DNA of 36,788 nt, taken from contig CAIMEL010000017.1 of assembly GCA_903840015.1 (NCBI GenBank), positions 1 through 36,788 on the forward strand. The letters are read 5' to 3'. Made by a program: the position numbers and the translations under genes. Origin of the DNA: an uncultured bacterium. GTDB lineage: Bacteria > Patescibacteriota > Dojkabacteria > SC72. The notes below the pieces were generated by a model. It was not told the origin of the DNA and did not search any database. It worked only from the letters and a program-made list of their open reading frames with translations. Shown here one piece after another: positions 33,417 to 36,788 of this stretch; positions within the stretch are counted from its first letter, which is position 1, and each line of letters starts with the position of its first letter.

Positions 33417-35252
33417 CTATTTCTTCTCTATATTGATGTGTACAAAACTCCATTGAGGGATACGAAGATATGAAGGTGCCCTCATATTAAAGATTTTCTT
33501 AAAATCATCTCCAGGAATTGATATTAAACCTCTTTCCCTTGTATTGAATCGTACTGTATTGGTCGTACCATTAGAACTACTTGTAACGACACCGTATATC
33601 AGTTTAACTGGATTATTCACCATAGACCTGAGCTCTGATATGGTATATGGATTGGCTGCCTGACCCCAACATTTTGTTACATCTACAGACACAATTCTCG
33701 GATCACTATCAGGTTTGCCTTTGTCCGTCCACAACAGATACGCATTAACAATATCTGTCATCTCATCCATTGACAACCATGGTTTATGTCCACAATCATT
33801 ACCAGATGTTGCATAATTTTTTCTAAACCAGTTTTTGTAGAACCAAGATACTTTAGACTTACTTTCCCAAGCCCTAAGCATCCAATCACCCGTACCCAAT
33901 CCATCTTCGGTATCCCACCCTCTACCATTAATCCAACCCCCATGTACTGCAGCATATTGCGTAAGAGCTGGGGAACCATCAGAGTTAACCAAAACCATAC
34001 CTGCAGTTGCCAGTACCGCTTGTTTCCAAGCCCCTGTCTTTACAGGCAGGCTAAATACCTGACAATACTCGTCTGTACAGATACTCTTTCTTCCATTGCT
34101 TGTATATCTGATTGCATATGTCCTTGCCGCTATAGCTTGGGCCTTCAGAACCTCCATTGGCCAACTCTCAGGAACTTCTTTTATACCCATCAGGTAAACA
34201 TCTTCAAAAGATATCGTCCCATATCCTTCTACCTTGATATTGCTTGTTATTTGTTCCGAAACACCACTAATTTTAACTGTCCCCGTTACGGTTTTCTTCC
34301 CCGGATAATATGCCGCCAGAATCTGTTTGTAAGTTTGACCTGCCTCTGCCCTTGCTCTCGCACCCCACTGACTCATACCATTCCTATAGGTATATCCTCC
34401 GAAAGAAAATATTCCAAAGCTCCCTGGAGGAGCATTATCTAAGAAATATTTCTGAGAAGATGCAGGGTCCGAAGTGCTCTGAGGAACTGATCCTGAATTA
34501 ACTATAGTTCCACCAGACTTTGCTATTAAAAGATAGTTCTGAAGAGAAGAAATTTCTTTAGACAGATTACCTATCTGTGTCTTCAATGTATTCTTTGTTG
34601 CTACATTACTATTCAATTCTTTCACTAAACGAGCCTTCTCATCAGCAAGCAATTTATATGATTTATCTAAATCACTCCTCTCCTTATCCAGCTCACTCTT
34701 CTTCTTGTCTAGATCTAATTTAGCTTCAGTCAAATTACTAAATTCTCCTGACACTTTCAGAATCTGCTGCTGTAAAATTGTTATGGTGTTTTTTCTAACA
34801 AAAATACTCTCCATCATATCGCTCCACCCCGAGGAGGAAAGGAAGAATGTACTAGCCCTATGCCTTGACTGCATATACAAATCAGAGGAAACAGAATCTA
34901 AAAGGACCTGTTTCTTCTCTAATTCCCTCTGCTTCTCTGCTATCTCTTTAAGTTTCTGATCTAAATCTTTCTCTGTAGCTTCAATGCTTTCTTCTAATTT
35001 GTTAATCTCTGCATTAATTAAAGATATTTTCTGAGAAACCGAATAGTTACTCCCACTGATTTCAGCTATCCTTTTTTCAATACTGCTTAGTGTCGATTGT
35101 TTTTCTTTGACTAATTGATTCTTCTCTTCTAGTTGCTGTTCCAAATCTGATATTTCATCAGAGAATACTTGAAAACTGAAAAGAGAGAAGGAATATATTC
35201 CTAATACTAAAACAAGAAATATGTTTAGAAATTTTTGGGGCATCTTTCGCAT
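33417..35252 (-). CDS. Secreted coiled-coil plus SpoIID/LytB-domain protein (peptidoglycan remodelling)
   Basis: Signal peptide, long EnvC/PcsB-like coiled coil (residues ~30-240), then 'FEDVYLMGIKEVPESWPMEVLKAQAIAARTYAIRYT...ALTQYAAVHGGW' of the SpoIID family. Confidence 0.85.
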   Translation of the reverse strand: MRKMPQKFLNIFLVLVLGIYSFSLFSFQVFSDEISDLEQQLEEKNQLVKEKQSTLSSIEKRIAEISGSNYSVSQKISLINAEINKLEESIEATEKDLDQKLKEIAEKQRELEKKQVLLDSVSSDLYMQSRHRASTFFLSSSGWSDMMESIFVRKNTITILQQQILKVSGEFSNLTEAKLDLDKKKSELDKERSDLDKSYKLLADEKARLVKELNSNVATKNTLKTQIGNLSKEISSLQNYLLIAKSGGTIVNSGSVPQSTSDPASSQKYFLDNAPPGSFGIFSFGGYTYRNGMSQWGARARAEAGQTYKQILAAYYPGKKTVTGTVKISGVSEQITSNIKVEGYGTISFEDVYLMGIKEVPESWPMEVLKAQAIAARTYAIRYTSNGRKSICTDEYCQVFSLPVKTGAWKQAVLATAGMVLVNSDGSPALTQYAAVHGGWINGRGWDTEDGLGTGDWMLRAWESKSKVSWFYKNWFRKNYATSGNDCGHKPWLSMDEMTDIVNAYLLWTDKGKPDSDPRIVSVDVTKCWGQAANPYTISELRSMVNNPVKLIYGVVTSSSNGTTNTVRFNTRERGLISIPGDDFKKIFNMRAPSYLRIPQWSFVHINIEKK

Positions 35253-35267
35253 AGAACCATTATACCA

Positions 35268-35684
35268 TTAGAGAAGAAAGTTTTTTGCGAAATCTATGAG
35301 ATATGGTAAGAAGACAATTAAGCCTGTAACGACAGAGACAAATGCACTTACTAAAACAGCTCCAGCACTTACATCTTTCGCATATTTGATATTTATTTTG
35401 AAATCCTGAGATACAGTATCACACAAAGCTTCGATTGCACTATTTATTACTTCAGACATGAAGACCATGGATATTACTAGACTCAAAGCTATCCAATCGT
35501 AATGGGAAATCTTAAAAAGAAAACCTGCAATGATTACTAAGACGGCTATGAAAATGTCTATACGGAAATTTCTTTCGTTTCTGAAGATAAGCTTGATTCC
35601 ATTACGAGCGTAACCTTGACTCTTGAAAAAGCTCTCAGCTTTAAAATGATTATTCTTCATATATTTACGAAGTAACAAAGGCAA
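35268..35684 (-). CDS. dgkA: Diacylglycerol/undecaprenol kinase (DgkA family)
   Basis: 'ARNGIKLIFRNERNFRIDIFIAVLVIIAGF...MVFMSEVINSAIEALCDTVSQDFKINIKYAKDVSAGAVLVSAFVSVVTGLIVF'. Confidence 0.92.
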   Translation of the reverse strand: MPLLLRKYMKNNHFKAESFFKSQGYARNGIKLIFRNERNFRIDIFIAVLVIIAGFLFKISHYDWIALSLVISMVFMSEVINSAIEALCDTVSQDFKINIKYAKDVSAGAVLVSAFVSVVTGLIVFLPYLIDFAKNFLL

Positions 35685-35982
35685 CCAAGACCTTTAATAC
35701 AGCAAAGACGACTAGAAGGAAAACCAAACCAAATATTGCCCATGTCAAAGTACCCTGAGCCTGTTTTACCTTTGAAGGATCTCCTGAAGATACAATCCAC
35801 ATATACCCACCAATAATTACAAAAATCACTGCTATCAATCCACCTATTGGGAATACGTATCGCATTATGTTGTCAAGAATACCTGAGATTTCCGGCAATG
35901 TGGGAGGGGCATCTGCACTTACTGGCGAAACAGAAAACAAACCTATGAGAAAAAGGGCGAGGATTGTTTTTAATTTGTTCAT
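35665..35982 (-). CDS. Small two-TM pilin-like (TrbC/VirB2-like) protein with signal peptide
   Basis: Signal peptide ending 'SADA', then 'VFPIGGLIAVIFVIIGGYMWIVSSGDPSKVKQAQGTLTWAIFGLVFLLVVFAVLKVLVAFV'. Confidence 0.75.
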   Translation of the reverse strand: MNKLKTILALFLIGLFSVSPVSADAPPTLPEISGILDNIMRYVFPIGGLIAVIFVIIGGYMWIVSSGDPSKVKQAQGTLTWAIFGLVFLLVVFAVLKVLVAFVTS

Positions 35983-36257
35983 TACTTTGTTGTCAAAAAC
36001 TGATCTATTACAAATTGTATAATTGTTGGGGACAAGAATACAAGTATTAAACCAACTAGAGAGAAAGCTAATGCCCTACTTGCTTCTTTAATCCTCTTCT
36101 CATCTCCTAAAGAAAGAATGAATTTGAAACCTGATGCAACTATGGAAATGACAGCTATTATTACTGAAAAAGATATTGCAAAATTCAACACAGTTGAAAC
36201 GAAAGTTATCAAATCAGAATAGCCTGAATTGTTAAGAGTACTTAAATCGACAAACAT
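35982..36257 (-). CDS. Small two-TM pilin-like protein
   Basis: 'VIIAVISIVASGFKFILSLGDEKRIKEASRALAFSLVGLILVFLSPTIIQFVIDQFL': same TM-GD(E/P)xK-TM layout as its neighbours. Confidence 0.75.
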   Translation of the reverse strand: MFVDLSTLNNSGYSDLITFVSTVLNFAISFSVIIAVISIVASGFKFILSLGDEKRIKEASRALAFSLVGLILVFLSPTIIQFVIDQFLTTK

Positions 36258-36275
36258 TGTTTACAGAATATATGC

Positions 36276-36569
36276 TTAAACTCCTGTTTGACCCAAGATT
36301 GTATTCAATACGAATCTAACAAGGATTACTGCTATGAAACAGATTACCAATCCTACTATTGCATATGTTAATGACTTGGTTGCTGTGGAAACCTTATTCT
36401 CATCTCCAGCTGCTGTTATGTATAGGTAACCACTGTAGATAAGGATACCAACACAAATCAATGCTGCAAGTCCTACTGCAATATTAATAACACCGCCCAA
36501 CCAATCCAAAAGATTTGTTTGAACTCCGCCGGTAACTTTGCCTAAAAGACTTCCTGGATCTGTACTCAT
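36276..36569 (-). CDS. Small two-TM pilin-like protein
   Basis: 'AVGLAALICVGILIYSGYLYITAAGDENKVSTATKSLTYAIVGLVICFIAVILVRFVLNTILGQTGV'. Confidence 0.75.
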   Translation of the reverse strand: MSTDPGSLLGKVTGGVQTNLLDWLGGVINIAVGLAALICVGILIYSGYLYITAAGDENKVSTATKSLTYAIVGLVICFIAVILVRFVLNTILGQTGV

Positions 36570-36633
36570 AATAGTTTTATAAAATATTATATTATCTTAG
36601 AAAGATTATATACAAAGAGCCTACAATATGCAA

Positions 36634-36788
36634 CTAAACCCCTGCTTGACCCAAGATTGTATTTAATACAAATCTAACAAGGATCACTGCTATGAAACAG
36701 ATTACCAATCCTACTATTGCATATGTCAACGACTTGGTTGCTGTAGAAACTTTCTTTTCATCTCCTGCAGCTGTTATGTACAGATAAC
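36634..36788 (-). CDS. Partial tandem paralog of the 36276-36569 gene (runs off the right edge)
   Basis: Reverse strand reads '...YLYITAAGDEKKVSTATKSLTYAIVGLVICFIAVILVRFVLNTILGQAGV*', nearly identical to the previous gene's C-terminus. Confidence 0.8.
   Translation of the reverse strand, partial: YLYITAAGDEKKVSTATKSLTYAIVGLVICFIAVILVRFVLNTILGQAGV

Overview
This window looks like a chromosomal segment of a low-GC candidate-phyla-radiation (Patescibacteria-like) bacterium. The lineage is inferred from 16S oddities and gene content, not from a database search. Nearly all genes are on the minus strand. In order it contains: a partial ClpC-type ATPase, ribosomal protein S1, an endonuclease III-like protein, a dTMP-kinase-like protein, an intergenic structured RNA candidate (possibly a divergent RNase P RNA), a HAD hydrolase (+), and a complete rRNA operon (16S, tRNA-Ile(GAU), tRNA-Ala(UGC), 23S, 5S) with a clear terminator. 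These are followed by a very large secreted protein built of ~70-aa tandem repeats and split by a one-base frameshift, an archaeal-type ATP-dependent DNA ligase, a membrane-anchored HTH protein, DNA polymerase I, FtsH, EF-P, initiator and elongator tRNA-Met, an FtsB/DivIC-like protein, a Xer-like recombinase (+) and tRNA-Ile(UAU). The end of the window holds a TraG/VirD4-like ATPase, SmpB, a PP2C-like/propeller membrane protein, a bacterial PH-domain protein, a coiled-coil SpoIID protein, DgkA and a tandem array of small two-TM pilin-like proteins. The most notable observations are a rewired 16S 530 loop with matching compensatory changes, a tRNA-Ile(UAU), an endonuclease III without the Fe-S cysteines, an EF-P with Arg at the tip position, the frameshifted repeat protein, and the pilin-like/ATPase/cell-wall cluster. 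No searches or folding programs were run.
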